Assembly (NCBI RefSeq): GCF_008035925.1
Contig: NZ_CP036264.1
Span: forward strand, 4,214,402 to 4,278,401
DNA: 64,000 nt
DNA from: Stieleria maiorica
GTDB taxonomy: Bacteria > Planctomycetota > Planctomycetia > Pirellulales > Pirellulaceae
Reading direction: 5' to 3'
Made by a program: the position numbers and the translations under genes. Numbering within the stretch: the stretch's first letter is position 1; each line of letters begins with the position of its first letter. Positions 16,080-29,500 of this stretch are shown here, in pieces. The notes below the pieces were generated by a model. It saw only the letters and a list, made by a program, of their open reading frames with translations. It made no database searches and was not told the origin of the DNA.

Positions 16080-17465
16080 ATGATCTGGATCGTCGCCTAT
16101 CTCAGTTCCGTAGCGGGCGCTTTCCTGTCGATCGTGGCAATGACCATCATCCGCAACGAGCAGCGGCACAGTATCGGCAGGATCGGCTGGTTGGGTTTGA
16201 TCCTATTGTCGCCGCCGATCGGATTGATTCTGTGCCTGTGGTTGGGGGGACGCAAGATTTCGAGGGAGCACGAAAAACGCGATCTCGTCGACCTGCCGTC
16301 CATCCCAGGCGCCGAGTGCGACTTGCGCGATGTGGTGGAGCGAATGCTTTCGGCGCGAAAACTGGGACCGCCGACGACCGGCAACAAGGTGCGACTGCTA
16401 AGCCGACCGGCCGAAGTGCGAGACGCGTTCATGGAGTTGATCGATGGGGCACGTGAAACGATACACGTGATGACCTTCATTTTGGACGAAAAAGACACCG
16501 GCCGCGCGGTGGTGGATCGGCTGTGCAAAAAGGCGAGAGATGGCGTCGAAGTTCGCTTGTTGGTTGACGGTTTTGGATCGTTTGCGTTGGCCGAAGAGCA
16601 ACTTGAGGCTCTTCGCGCCGCGGGAGGACGAGCCGCACGCTTCAAACGGATGTCCAGGCTAACGAGATTGGCCTATTTGAATTTTCGCAATCACCGGAAG
16701 CTGGCCGTCGCCGATGGAAAACGGGCGATACTGGGAGGGGCAAACATCGTCGAGGATGAGATCACAAGTTCACCCGATGATGACACCTGGGTCGATCTAA
16801 GTCTATTGATCGAAGGGCCCGCTGCGTCGCAATTGCAATCCGTTTTTTGCAGTGATTGGACGTTTCAGACCGGAGAGGAACTTTCACAGTGTGAATATGA
16901 ACAGGGGCCAGCGTGCGACGAGGCGAACCCTTCGCGATTGACGGTCATGCCGATCGGACCCGATGGTCCCGAGGAAATTCTGGATGACTTTTGGCAATTC
17001 GCAATTCATCATGCGACCGAGCGTCTTTGGATTTGCACACCCTATTTCGTTCCTCCGCCCAACGCGATGCGGTCGTTGGAATTGGCGTGTCGGCGCGGAA
17101 TCGATGTTCGGGTTTTGGTGCCCCAGGTCAGCGATCTTCGCCCGGTGGATTACGCCCGGTTTGACTATTTCAAAGATCTGATCGAATTGGGCTGCAAGGT
17201 GCACCGTTATCCGGACCGCATGGTTCACGCCAAAATCGGCATTGTTGATGATCTGGTTGCATTGGTGGGATCGGCGAATTTCGATGTGCGATCGTTCTTT
17301 CTGAATTATGAATTGTCGGTGTTGGTTCACGATCGCGAGACGATTCAGCGGGTCAGCGATTGGTACACCGGACTGGCCGACGGCTGCGAAAGGGGCACGA
17401 CCGATCGATCCAGCGTGCGGTCGACGCTCGCCACGGCGGTGCGTTTGTTCGCATCGGAACTATGA
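16080..17465 (+). CDS. cls: Cardiolipin synthase-like phospholipase D family protein
   Basis: A 461-residue protein. The N-terminus has two membrane helices (about 5-25 and 38-56; WLGLILLSPPIGLILCLWLG), as in bacterial cardiolipin synthases. Two HxKxxxxD catalytic motifs are present: HRKLAVAD with GGANI close behind (around residue 205) and HAKIGIVD with GSANFD (around residue 382). These enzymes join two phosphatidylglycerols to give cardiolipin and glycerol, acting at the inner membrane. Length fits the family (about 480). It is the second gene of the sigma-54-driven DUF1206 unit, so lipid remodelling is probably part of the same stress response; other phospholipase D activities cannot be excluded. 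Confidence 0.85.
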   Translation: MIWIVAYLSSVAGAFLSIVAMTIIRNEQRHSIGRIGWLGLILLSPPIGLILCLWLGGRKISREHEKRDLVDLPSIPGAECDLRDVVERMLSARKLGPPTTGNKVRLLSRPAEVRDAFMELIDGARETIHVMTFILDEKDTGRAVVDRLCKKARDGVEVRLLVDGFGSFALAEEQLEALRAAGGRAARFKRMSRLTRLAYLNFRNHRKLAVADGKRAILGGANIVEDEITSSPDDDTWVDLSLLIEGPAASQLQSVFCSDWTFQTGEELSQCEYEQGPACDEANPSRLTVMPIGPDGPEEILDDFWQFAIHHATERLWICTPYFVPPPNAMRSLELACRRGIDVRVLVPQVSDLRPVDYARFDYFKDLIELGCKVHRYPDRMVHAKIGIVDDLVALVGSANFDVRSFFLNYELSVLVHDRETIQRVSDWYTGLADGCERGTTDRSSVRSTLATAVRLFASEL

Positions 17466-17554
17466 GCGGAACTATTAGCCCGAACGAGGGCCTGATTCCA
17501 TCTTCGGACGGACTGCCTGACGCAGTGTCTTATTTCAGATCTCAAATTCCAGGC

Positions 17555-20500
17555 TTATTCGGTCAGCAGTTGCATCAGAGATGCGTCGGCCGCCTCTGCG
17601 TCCAACGCGATGCGGTTGATGACCAGCAGGGCGTCCAGTGGAGACACACTGCCGCTGCCGTCGACGTCGTAGGTGTCTAGATAGTCACGCAGTGTCAGTA
17701 CGGCATCGACGCCGATTCGGTTGTCGTCCGGCGCTTCCGCCGCGGGCGGATCCACCAGGGGTGGATTTTCCGCAGCGACCGCCAGATAGTTGATGGCCAG
17801 CAGCGCGTCCAGCGGCGACACCTCGCCACTCTCGTTCACGTCGTAATTGAAACTCAAATCGCCGGGGCGGATGATGTTCAGGTCTCTGGCGAAACCGGTC
17901 AAATTTGCCTGAGCGATCATCACATCGGTCGTGTCGACGATCCTATCGCGATTAAGATCAAAAACGTCATCCAGCGGGGCGGGATCGGAGAGGTCTCGGA
18001 AACCGGCTTCGATTCGGGTGACATCGGCGGAGTTGACGAAGGTGTTGAAGGCGGAGTCCCCGGTGTCGGCGACCGCGCTGCCCCAGTAGAACACGTCGTC
18101 CGCCGCCAATCCGGTTCGCTCATTGGCCAGCATGCGGACTTCCAGCCACTTGTTGGCGATGGACTGGTGCGGCCAGGTGATACTGATGCGATCGGACCCG
18201 CCCTGACCGGCCCCGCCGCGGACGTTGACCGCCGCGGGCGCTGGAGCGCTGGACCAGGTCGTCAAGTCGCTGTCATTCCCGATTCGAAAAACGAAGTCAT
18301 CGGCCGTCGGCGTCCCCGGAAGATTCTCGACGTCGACAAAGATCCCGTTGATCCCCCGCCAGTAATTCGAGACGTTCTCAACGCCCGCCAGTTGGCCGGC
18401 CAGCAGCGGGTTTTTATCGGGTGGGATCGCCAGGTCATCTGCAGCATTGGCCGTTGCATCCAACCCATCGAACTGTGAATGGTTGTAGAACAGATGGCGA
18501 CCGACGACCTGACCTTCCATGGTCGCGGTGTCGAACCGGATGTCCGAGATTGTAACCGAGCTATCGGACTCGCCGAATCCGAGTAGGTCGAATGACAGCA
18601 ACAATTCCGTGCCGGCTGGGATCGAGCTGATATCAATCGAAATGGTCGTTGGAAGTGATTCAGGATTGAAATCAATGTCACCCGCGTCACGACTTCTTAC
18701 AACTTCAGCCGCATAGACCGTCCCGTCGGCCTGTAGGTTCACTAGTGAGTCAGTTAAGCTGAGATCTTGCAAACGGAATATACTAGCGTCGGATGCTTGA
18801 TTGAAGAGTGAGATTTGAAATGCATCCTGCGCGCGGCCCACAGATTGAAAAAGTTCGACCTTATCAATCGTCACCGTCAATGAAGCGGCGTCAGTCGGGA
18901 CACTCAATACTAGGGAACTTGAAACCGCCTCTGCCGTGCGTTCTGAAAGTTGAATTGGCCCAGAATGAACCGTGCTTGCTTCCGGTTCGCCTATAAGAAT
19001 GGCATTCCTAGCGTGATGCGCATCGCGAATCGCAAGTGTAGCCAGCGGTGGATCAGAAGAATCAAATGGCGGAATTGCGGGTGAATTGTCTTTTGCCGAA
19101 ATGTATGTAAGGTCTTTTTGCGTTAGGTAACGCCTTCTGCCTGGAGAGAGAAATGCGTTCATTAACGCATCATCTGACCTTCCTTGCAGCTCATGATTTT
19201 TTTGTTCGTCGTGGATATCCTCAACAAAGTACAGGGCGTGCCCGAGTTCATGGCTGAGCACGGTCAAGAGATCGTAGCGGCTAAGAAGTGGTTCTGGAGT
19301 CTGTTCCGACTGTACTGGCCAAGCTTCCGAATCCTCTGTGTGCCAGCCAATGCCAATGCCATCGTCATCAATGGCAACCAACGATAATCCAGATGCAATC
19401 GAGACTGTTTCAGCCAGTGTATTATCGGGCAATCGATCGACTATGAATATGACTGCCTTCGGTGGAAGTTCTATATCGGTTGACAGCCAAGGATTTAGGG
19501 CCTCCGAAATCAGCGTAGTGCTGACATCTTCGTTTCGGATCGGATCGGCCCCTCTGCCAATGACTGTTCCGCGTTGTTTTGCTCTGTTGCGATCTCCCGG
19601 ATTCGGCATTACTATGCCCGTTCCATAGAGTGCGTCGCGCGCATGTTCTGGCGTCAGAAAGTAGAAACTCGCTTTGCCTTGCAGAACAATCGCGCCAGTT
19701 CCTCGTTCGACTTTGACGCGCGCTCCGCCCGACATGGCGGGTTTCCCGACTTCCGCGCCAAGTGTCGCTTGAATCGAGACTTTGGTCTTTTTCAATTCGC
19801 GTTGACCGCCGAGTCGCACTTCTACGGAATCAACGAGGTTATCCTGAGTAGTGGCGACGCGAAGATCTAGTTTGGCTTTCGTCTTGTCACCGATAGGTCT
19901 TGCTACGTCGGCGCCCCAAACAACTTTGTTCTTTTTGAATTCAGTTGAGAATTTTACTTCGCCCGCCTTTCCCCCTAATTTGACTTCTTCCTTATAGCTT
20001 ACCGACGATTTTGCGTCTTCGAGCGCCATGTCGCGAAACTCTATCGACATACCGTATCGAATGATTTTCGCGGTTCCGACTTTGCGTATTGGTCGGGAAC
20101 CTCCGACCGAATGGTCGTCGCTAGCCTTCCATTCACCCGTTGCAGATAATTTGAAGACGAGCCCGGGGGCCTTCTTCCCCTGAAGTTCATAGAATCGATT
20201 GCTAAGCGCAACACCGACTTTGATCATGCTGTCGTAGCCTGACAGAGACTGTGGAAGTGAATTTGCAAGAGATTGCAATTCCTGATTCGATTTTGCTTTT
20301 CGGACCGCACTCCGCCATTCATCTTCGGTTTGAAATATTGGAGATGTGATTTGCTCGCGCGTCGACTGATTGCTTTCAGTCACGACTTTCGGCGATTTCG
20401 GATTTTTCTTTGTTATCGTCGGTGTTTTAAGGTAGATGATCGTTCCTTGTCCCAAACGCACGGTCCCCTTGATTGGTTCCTCGTCAATCGAGGTGGTTGT

Positions 20501-23500
20501 TTTCGGTTGACTTCCTGGCGGTTTAGAAGTTTCTCGGTCAATGGTCTTCGGTCTGCTTCCCGGTTCGGGAGAGGAAACGTGAGTTTCCAACCTCGGGCCA
20601 CCGGGTTCACTCTCCCAATTTGTTTCGCTGCTTTCATATCCGAGCAAATCAACGTATCTGAGTGGGTTCGCGTACGCATAGAGATAGCGGTGCAGACTCG
20701 GTGGCGTGTTGATGTCTCCGTGATAGGGGTCCTGGGTGATGAAGAAGCCGATGTCGTCGTCGTAGTACCTCGCTTTGAAGTAGTGCAGGTCGGTTTCGTC
20801 GTCTTTGTAGTGGCCGGTGTATTGTTTGGGGTTTGCCGAGGAGCCGAACGAGAGTGCCGCGCCCGACGCGTCCAATTGACGTAGCTCGCCCCAGGCATCA
20901 TAGATGTAAGTCCGCTGAATCGCCCCGGACTCATTGGTCAGGTCGGATGTGCTGCCCAGACCGTCGCGAAGGTAGAATTGGCTTTCGCGGTCCGCGGCGT
21001 CAACGCTGCCGGCGGGATCGATTGCGACCAGGGAGAGAAGCTCGTAAGCGTAGTTGTATTTGATCGTCGTGTCGCCGCTGGCGTTGTATTCCAGCAGCGT
21101 TGCCGAATCGTCGTACAAATAGTGGGTCGTGAAGGTTTGCTGTGCGTCGTTGGGGTCGATGGCGAGCTTTTTGACACGCATCCGGGCATGATCGTAGTCA
21201 AAACGCACCGGCGTTCCGGTGGTGACGTCGACGGTGGATAGCAGTTCGTCGCGGATGCCGTATTCGTAACTGTACTGGGCACTCGGCGAGATGACCGCGA
21301 CGATCGGGTTGCCCGAACCGGTCATCGTCACGACAATTTCGCCGACGGATTTGCTGGTCCGATTGCCGTTGTCGTCGTAGGCGTAGGCGACGCTCTGTGT
21401 GTTGTCGATGGCGTTTTCAATCGCCCACAAGCGGTTGATGCGGTCATAGTGGTAGGTGCGATCGATCGCTGTCGCGGCGTCGACCGGGTCCAGTCCAATT
21501 TCCGTCAATCGGTTTCCGTTAGCCGCGTACGTGTACCTGGTGCTGCCATTGGTACCGTTTGGTCCATAGTTGACTTCGATCAGTCGATTCAGCGCATCGA
21601 AACGGTAGGCGGTTGTTTCCGCCGTCCCGCCACGGATTTCACGATGGGATTCGATTTGGCTGGTACGGTTGCCGTTGTCATCGTAGACGTATATGAACTC
21701 CGAGATCGGATCGGCGGGATCGCCGCTGTGATTGACGATTCGGGTTTGGCGATCGGCGCGGTCGTAGGCGTCTTGCGTGCTGCGGTCGGCGATTGTCCCG
21801 TTGGCATAGGTGGTCTGCATCAGCAGGTTGTCAGGCCAATACTGGTACGTCGTCAATCCGGCTTCGGTCGTCACGTCGGTCAGCCGGTTGCGTTCGTCGT
21901 AAGCATCGTACGTGGTTGGAATCCCGTCGGGATCGACGATCGATCGCCGGTTTCCTTGGACGTCGTACGTGTACGACGTCAGCTTTTCGTCATAGTTTTC
22001 CGACGATGTCAACCGGTCCAGGTGGTCGTAGGTGTACGTGTATTGTTCGACGATTTCCGAACCGGCAACTCGTTTGGTTTCCAAGACGCCGATCGGGTTG
22101 CTGTTGGGGTCGTAGGCATACGAAACCGATTGCATCTGAAAATCCAGCCCTGGGGCGGCGTGCGATGTGTAGGCGACTTGCGTCGGTCGATCCAAATAGT
22201 CGAAGTCTGTGTCGACCTGTTGTCCCATCGCGTCGACAACTTTCGACTGGTTGCTGTTCAGGTCGTACTCGAACTGCCAATGAAGTGCGTTCGCACCCGC
22301 AGCGGCGGAAGCGTCAAACCCAGACCGGGTCGTACCGGCACCCAGATTGCCCGGCAGTAAACTCTGGTACAAGTCGGTCATTCGGTTCAGCGCGTCGTAG
22401 GCAAAGGTGACCCAGTTCCCACTGGCATCCTGCTGGGCAATCTTATTGCGGTTGGCATCGTACAGGTATCGAGTGACGCCACCGACCGGTCGTTCGTTGG
22501 CCTCGATGCGGAATTCGTTGACGGAAGTGAGGGTGTTGAGTTCGTCGTAGGTGAATCGCGTCGAGTAGACGTCACCCTTCGGCTCGGTCATCCGGATCAA
22601 ATTATCGTTTCCGTCGTACTCCCTGACCGTCGACTCGTCTTCTCCATTGGTGGTGGAGATGTTGCGATACAGGTTGTCATAGGCGTTGACGACATCAAAC
22701 CATCCCCCGTCGAAGGCGCGTTGGTCCTGGACGGACAGAACGTTATCGACGTTGTCGTAGGTGAATCTTGTCGTCGCTTCAACGTCGGATCCGAAGCCTT
22801 CGGTGACGGAAACGCTGCGACCGGCGCCGTCGTAAACCGAGCGAGTTTGGTTGCCCAAGGCATCGACAAACAGTGTCGGGTTGTCGTCGCCATCGTACTG
22901 ATAACGCTCCAAAATGATTTCGTCGGCGCCATATTCCGCGGTCAAACCGGGGTGCTTGCGAGAGAGTTGAATTTGACGACCGCGCGAGTCATTCTGGCTG
23001 ATCGTCTCAATGCCGCGTCGATCGGTGTTGGCCACGCGCAGCCGATCGTCTTGATAGTCGGTCGACAGCGACGATTGTAGGGTGCCGACGGCGTCGAATT
23101 CCTGGACCAGGATCTGGCGATTGATCGAGTCGTAGGCGAAGTCAACGCGCTGTCCCATTTTGTCGGTTTCGCTGCGTTTGTTGACGCCGTCGTAAGTCAT
23201 CACGATCCCGCTGCCCGGATCGGGATCGTCGATTCGTGCGATCCGCCCCAGCGCATCATAGGTTTTGACGTAGCGATTGCGGTTGGCATCAAACTCCGTA
23301 ACGTTGTAGGCACCCGTGGGCCCGGAGGCGACGTCGTCGTAAACGTATTCCATCAGTGTCAAGTCGCCAAAGGCGGTAATGTTCTCCTTGACGATTTGTT
23401 CGAGCGGCCGATTCAGGTTGTCGTAAGTGTTGCGGAAGACGATTCCCCGGCGATCGACCCGTTCGATCAAGTTGCCGTTTTCGTCGTAGTTGAATGTTTC

Positions 23501-26500
23501 GGTCAAGCCGTGTGGATACCGTTTGAAGATCGGCCGGTTCAAACCGTCATAAACGATGACAACGTCTTCGTCGCCGTTTTGCGGGTCTTGCATCGATCGC
23601 TGGTTGCCGTTCGCGTCATAGCGAAACGTCGTCACGAAACCCAATTCGCCAAAATCTTCGGTGACTTGATACTGACGGTCGATCCCATCGAAGCGAATTT
23701 CGGTTTGTCCGCCGACGGGGTCGGATGAGTCGTTTCCGCGGGGTGAAGTGATGATAGTGCGATTGTTTGCGTCATCGTATTCGTAGCTGGTGACGTAATC
23801 GATCGTGGTCGCGCCGGCGGTCGGATCACCGAGAAAGACTGTTTCCGTCTTTGTGGTCGGTCGGTTCAGACCATCGGCGATTGCGACACCATCGTCAAAT
23901 TGAATTTTGTACGTCGTCGTTCCGCCGCTGGCATGGGTCTCCAAAACCACATTGCTGCTGGGATCGTACACGCGTGTGATGGAGTTCCCCAGGGCATCGG
24001 TCTGGACTAGCAATCGATAAATGTCGTCGTACTGAAACGTCGTCGGGTTCCCATTGGCGTCGGTTTGGCGGACCTTATTTCCGACCAGATCGTAGCCGGT
24101 GTCGATGACAGCGCTGGGGAACGGGAGCGAGGATTCGGTCACGCGGTACAGTGCATCGTACTTGTAGGTGGTCGGGTTTCCGTGTAGATCTTTCGACATG
24201 GTCACATTGTCGATCAGGTCATAGCTGGTTTCAGAGATGACTCCGTCGACGCCGTCTGGTGATGCGGAGTAGTTTCCGGCCACTTCGGTCTTCGTGGTGC
24301 GCCCCAATTCGTCAATCGTGTGTGTGCGCGTCACGCCCCTCGCGTCGATCTGTTTGACCAAGTTGCTGTTTTCGTCGTAGAAAAATCGGTCGGAGTAGGT
24401 CGGTGATGCTCCGCCGATTTGAACGATTTCTGATTCGACGGTTTCGATTTTGCGATTCAAGCCATCGTAGTGATGCGTGGTGACTTGACCGAGCCCATCG
24501 GTGATTTCCGATAGTTCGCCCTTGGGTGAAAAAACGTACGCCATCGTCTGAGCCGCAAGGCCATAGAGCGTGTCGGTTTTTGTCTCACGGACCATGCGGT
24601 CCAAGGCGTCGTATTGGTACGTGACGTCATGGCCCCAAGTGTCAAATTGGTGCTGCAGACGGCTGCGTGAGTCGTAGACGGACGTGGTTTGATTGCCTTC
24701 AGGGTCAGACGACTGCACGACGTTGCCGTACGGATCGTAGCGATCGAAACGAGTGGCTTCTGTTCGTGGGTCAGCAACCATGATCAGGTCGCCGGGGCCA
24801 TAAATGCCATCGTAGGCAGCGACGTTCGCGTAGGAATATTGCGTGCGGTTTCCGACTGCATCGACGATCTCGAGTAAGTTGCCGTTATTTGGGTCGATGA
24901 CGTACGTGGTCGTGTTGTTCTCCGCGTCAGTGCGCGACGTTTGCTTGCTGTACAGGCGGTCGTAGGTGTAAGACGTGGAAACGTTTTGGACGGCCGCGCC
25001 GGCGGTGTCGACGACTCCCTCGATGTGCTGCTGGCCTGTTGCGGCGTCAAACACGATGGTTTCCTCAAGAAGATTGCCGAGGTCGTCGTAGATGTATTCC
25101 GTCCGTCGGCCCAGGGCGTCGGTTTTAGAGGTCATCAGCACATCGATCCCCGGACGTGAGGAGCTGCCGGGACAGGCGACCACGTCTTCCGACCCCGGCA
25201 GGCACCACGTCATTTCGGTGGTTCGTCCCAGAGGTTCAACGATCCGCGTGGTCGCGCCGTAGTCATTGAGCGTGTAGACCGTGGGGGCGATGGACAGGCG
25301 CGGTGAACGGGCATCGCTGACCGTTCGTGTCTTGGCGGTGATGTCGTAGGAAAACTGGGTGATGGCTTCCGAATCTCCTTGGTCATCCGGCGTCAGGCCC
25401 GCAGGTTCGGTGATCGATCGGACAAATTCATACGGATAGATGCCGAAGAAACCCGTGGCGCCGGGAATGGGCATGCCGCCGAATCCGGTGTCCTGGTAAT
25501 ACTCGTACGTCGTCTGATTGCCGTTGGGGTCGGTGTAGCTGAGCAGGTTATGTTTTTGCGCGTCGGGAACCCCGGTTGTGTAACTGTATTGCTCGGACCG
25601 TGTGTCGTTTTGTTCGTCGTTGTCTCCGAGGCGTGTCACATCGATCAAATTGCCTTCGTCGTCGTAGCCGTAGATGATGTTCAATCCCAACAAGTCGTGC
25701 CGGGCGGATGTCGGGTCGAAGCCGCTGACTCGCGAGATCCGCTGAATCCCAAATTCGTTTTGCCCCGGTTGCGTGATATAGTCCAGCAACAACGCCCGGC
25801 CGGACGAGTCGACGATGGCGTCCAGCGTGGTCGGATCGTTATCGACGACGTTGACAATTGCGGCCGGAAATTGAGTCAGTCTTGGATCGTCGGCGTCGTA
25901 CAACAGCGTGATCCGGTTCCCGTTGGGCTCTTCGATGAATCGAATTTGATACTCGCGAGTCGATTCGACTTGCTGGGCCGCACCGGGGCGATCACGTCCG
26001 ATCACACGTTGGAAGTGATAACGGTTGTGCGACTTGGTATAGAAGTCAAACTGATCGAGTCGATCCGGATCCGGACGAACGAGTGTGGAGTGGTAACCGA
26101 TCTGCGGCTCAAAGAAGTGCGCCTGGTCGGGTTTGTCCAATCCGAACAATGTCGCTTTGTCGACGTCGATCGGATCATTCATTGCGGTGAATGCGTTTCC
26201 GGTCCCTTCGCCGCCGATGACGGTGAACGTTCCACATGCGTCTTGGACCAATCGGATGTTGTAGCTGTGTGTCCACCCGGCCCCCAGGGGACCTTCGGAG
26301 GACGATCCGCTGTTGCTGTAAGTGCGACTGAAATCAAGCGACAGTCCGCGTCCGGGCAGCGAGAAGTCCTGACTGCTATGGACCAGGTGCCCGTCCCACA
26401 GATCGACGCCTTTGACGATGGTGTGCCCGACCGGCAAGCTATGGTCGATGATCACTTCGTGGACGATGGTCCCGCTGTCGGTATCGACCATGCCGTCCGC

Positions 26501-29500
26501 GACCGCGGTTGCCGTCAACTCGAACGGATACTCACCCGGATCGGCAAGAACGCCGGTTGGTGCAATGTCGATGAAATAGGCTCCCGGTTGCAGCTGGTAG
26601 TCCTCGAAGCGGTCGACGACGACCGAAAACGAGTCATCGCCGGCTTTTCGAAGCGTTTGTCCGACAACGATTTGTCCCGCAATGGTCAACGTCACCTCGG
26701 AGTGCTGGTTGACGCTGAAGTTGAATCGGCCCTCTTCCGGGCAACTGGTGCCGTTCAACAAATGCGCATGCGTTCGCAAGATTGTGTCTTGACCATCAAC
26801 GTTCAATCCGGGGATCAGTTCGATTTGGTTCGAACCGCCATCATCATCAAACAGATAGACGCGGATCGATCCCAGGTCGGCGGTGCTGCGACCGGCGGCC
26901 AACGCATCGGTGTAGTCGTGTTCGATGATCTTTCGTTCGTTCGTCGTCGCGATCCCATCGGCACGTGGAAGCTCGATGTCGGTTTCTACAGTTCCATCGC
27001 CCCAATCAATCGACACCCGCAGCTCATCTTCGCGACTGGCGTCGTCGTAGTGCAAATCCAGCCGGGAAATGTTGTCCGGCGGCACAGAAAACCGCGATTG
27101 GTCGCCGGGCAACTTGATCGTTGGTGCGACGTTTTCGACGGTCAAATATGCCAGTGCTCGTTGCCCGGCGATGGCGACTTCGACCAAGTGGGTGTCGGGA
27201 ATCCCAGACGCTGGGTCATCCAAATAGCGGTGCCGCAGCGTGACTTCGGACTGTCCGCTTGGGAAGATGAACGATTCCTCGATCTTGTCACCGTGTCGAT
27301 CGGTTCCCCAGGATATCGTGCCTTCGATGGTCCCACCGCGGCCATCTCGGTTGATACGAATGACGGCGGTTGCTTCCTCGTTCTCGTTGATACGGCCCGA
27401 CGTGTTGACAGACAGAATTTGGAAACCGTCCTTGGTCCCCAAACCGCGCGGTCGACCGTCGATGCTGACCGGGCCACCGACTGCACGGCGGTCCTCGGCC
27501 GTGGTCGGGATTTCACAGGTCTCCAGGTCTTGCGTGACGAACGTAAACGCTGCCAAGTCAGGGACTTGGATACCGTTCGGGTTGCAGATCATTTGGAAGC
27601 GATAGTTGGACCGCGCCGGTGCGTCCACGATCGCCGAATTCAGTTCTTCGATGGGTTTGAATTGCAATCGGTCAGCCGAGGAGGAATCCTCGAGTGTGCG
27701 GACCATTTCGGTGACATCGAACGTAAAAACCGACGTCGCGCCGGAATAGGACGCGTGCAAGAATCGCTTGTCCGATGACAAAACGACATTTTGCGGGAAT
27801 GCGAGTGGCACTTGACGCGTTGCTGCAACGACCGTGGGTGTTCCGTTTTGATCCAAGCGAACGATCGCCACGTTTCCGCCGGCCACGTTGAACGTCGGCG
27901 TCCCATTCAAGTCGATTTCGAACGCGTTGGGGTCGTTGGCACCGACTCCCAGAATCGGCCGGTTGAATGCGGCGACGAAGGCGTACGTGGCGTGGGAGAA
28001 CCCGAGGGAGTTCGCCGGCAGCACATCGATTCCCGACGCATTGTTGACGTCAAATACGTCATTGCGATCGCCGAGCCCGAATCCGCCGGGCATTTCGGTC
28101 ACGAGTGCCCCGACGCTTCCCGGGCCGGTATCCAACAATTGAATCCTTTGGACGCCTTGAGCATCATATTTCCGATTGGTGATCAAGAACTCCCCTGGAC
28201 GCCCGGTCGCGACGACATCGTTCGTGTCGTCGCCGACATTCAAAACGTCGTTGCCATTGATCTGCAGCGGCTGGAACCGAGTCGCACTGTTCGGATCGAT
28301 ATCAATCACGATGATGCGTCCGGGATAGTCGACGCCGTACAACAGGCGTGACTTGGGCGCGGCGACGACCAGGTATCGGCCATCGGGCGAGAGATCCAGA
28401 CCTCGGCCACCGAAGACGGAATCGGGACTTGCCGGTCCATCACGAAGGCTGGCGAAGGAGATTGTTCCGATCAAACCCCGATTGGTTGCATGACGATTGG
28501 TGTTGACGACATAGATCTGGTCATTGATTTCATCCGACACATATGCCAATCCGTTGTCGCCTATGGCGATCGCAAACGGCGAGGCGACGTCAGGCAGGTC
28601 AAAGTAGTCCTTTTGCTGCAGCGTGACGGTATCGATCACCGCGATTCCGGCGGGGAACTCCGTTGCGACCAATGCCATCGAATGGTCCGGCGTGACTTCC
28701 GCCCAGCGGGGATTGGACCGACCGTCGGTCGTGATGATCGGGCCATCGAATGTGGCATCCAGAACACCGGAGATCGACTGCGTCACGTCGAATCGCAGAG
28801 AGTACGGTTTGACGATGCCGACACGTTGCAGAAAATGCAACAGGGCTTCGGGTTGGTCACTGCCGTACGTTAGCACAAAGTCTCTGAAGGAACCTAAGTC
28901 GCCGCTCTGCAGTGCGCTGAAGGCGGCGGCGTAGCGACCCAGCGGATCGGAGACGTCGTCCAGGGCATACCCAAAATCATTGTACAGTTCAAACGTCAAA
29001 TCGGATTGGTACTGCAGTCGCCGTGTCGCGTCGTCGACCGTCAAGACAAAGTGATCCAAACGGGCACGAATACTCTCGAATTCACCAGGAACGACGTTCA
29101 AGATGGGGTGTTGGGTTTGGCCAGAGAGATCGATGACCTGCGGGTCGACGGAGATTTCACCGAAGTGAATGCGTCCCTCGGCGGCACGTCGATTCAGTTC
29201 GGCATCCAACTCCGTTTTGTAGCGGTCGAATTCGGTCCCGATGACGCCCAGGTCATCCAGGTACGTGGTCACGAATCCGGTACGGTTCGGATCAGCGACT
29301 GCAGGGTCCGCGTGCGGATAGACCACGCTGCTGCGGTCGCCGTTCAAAAAGTGATCCAGCATCGGTTCGATCGCTTCAAACATCGCTCCGAGCGCATCGA
29401 CCCGTGACTGCAGTCCTGCTCGGATGGCATCGTCAATTTCTTGACGCAGGCTGCCTTCGAGTGCTTCTTGAATCAATTGGCGGTTTTCATTGCCGTCGAT

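Noticed and set aside
19238-19252. Calling the HELGH site a classical metzincin
   Set aside because: The third zinc-binding His and the Gly of HExxHxxGxxH are missing (HELGHALYFVED), so only a general zinc-protease motif is claimed.
25379-27778. Long open frame of about 800 codons on the plus strand inside the giant gene
   Set aside because: Lies antisense to the well-supported RHS/propeller coding sequence; Arg/Val/Asp-rich composition typical of mirrored codons, no domain, no ribosome site.
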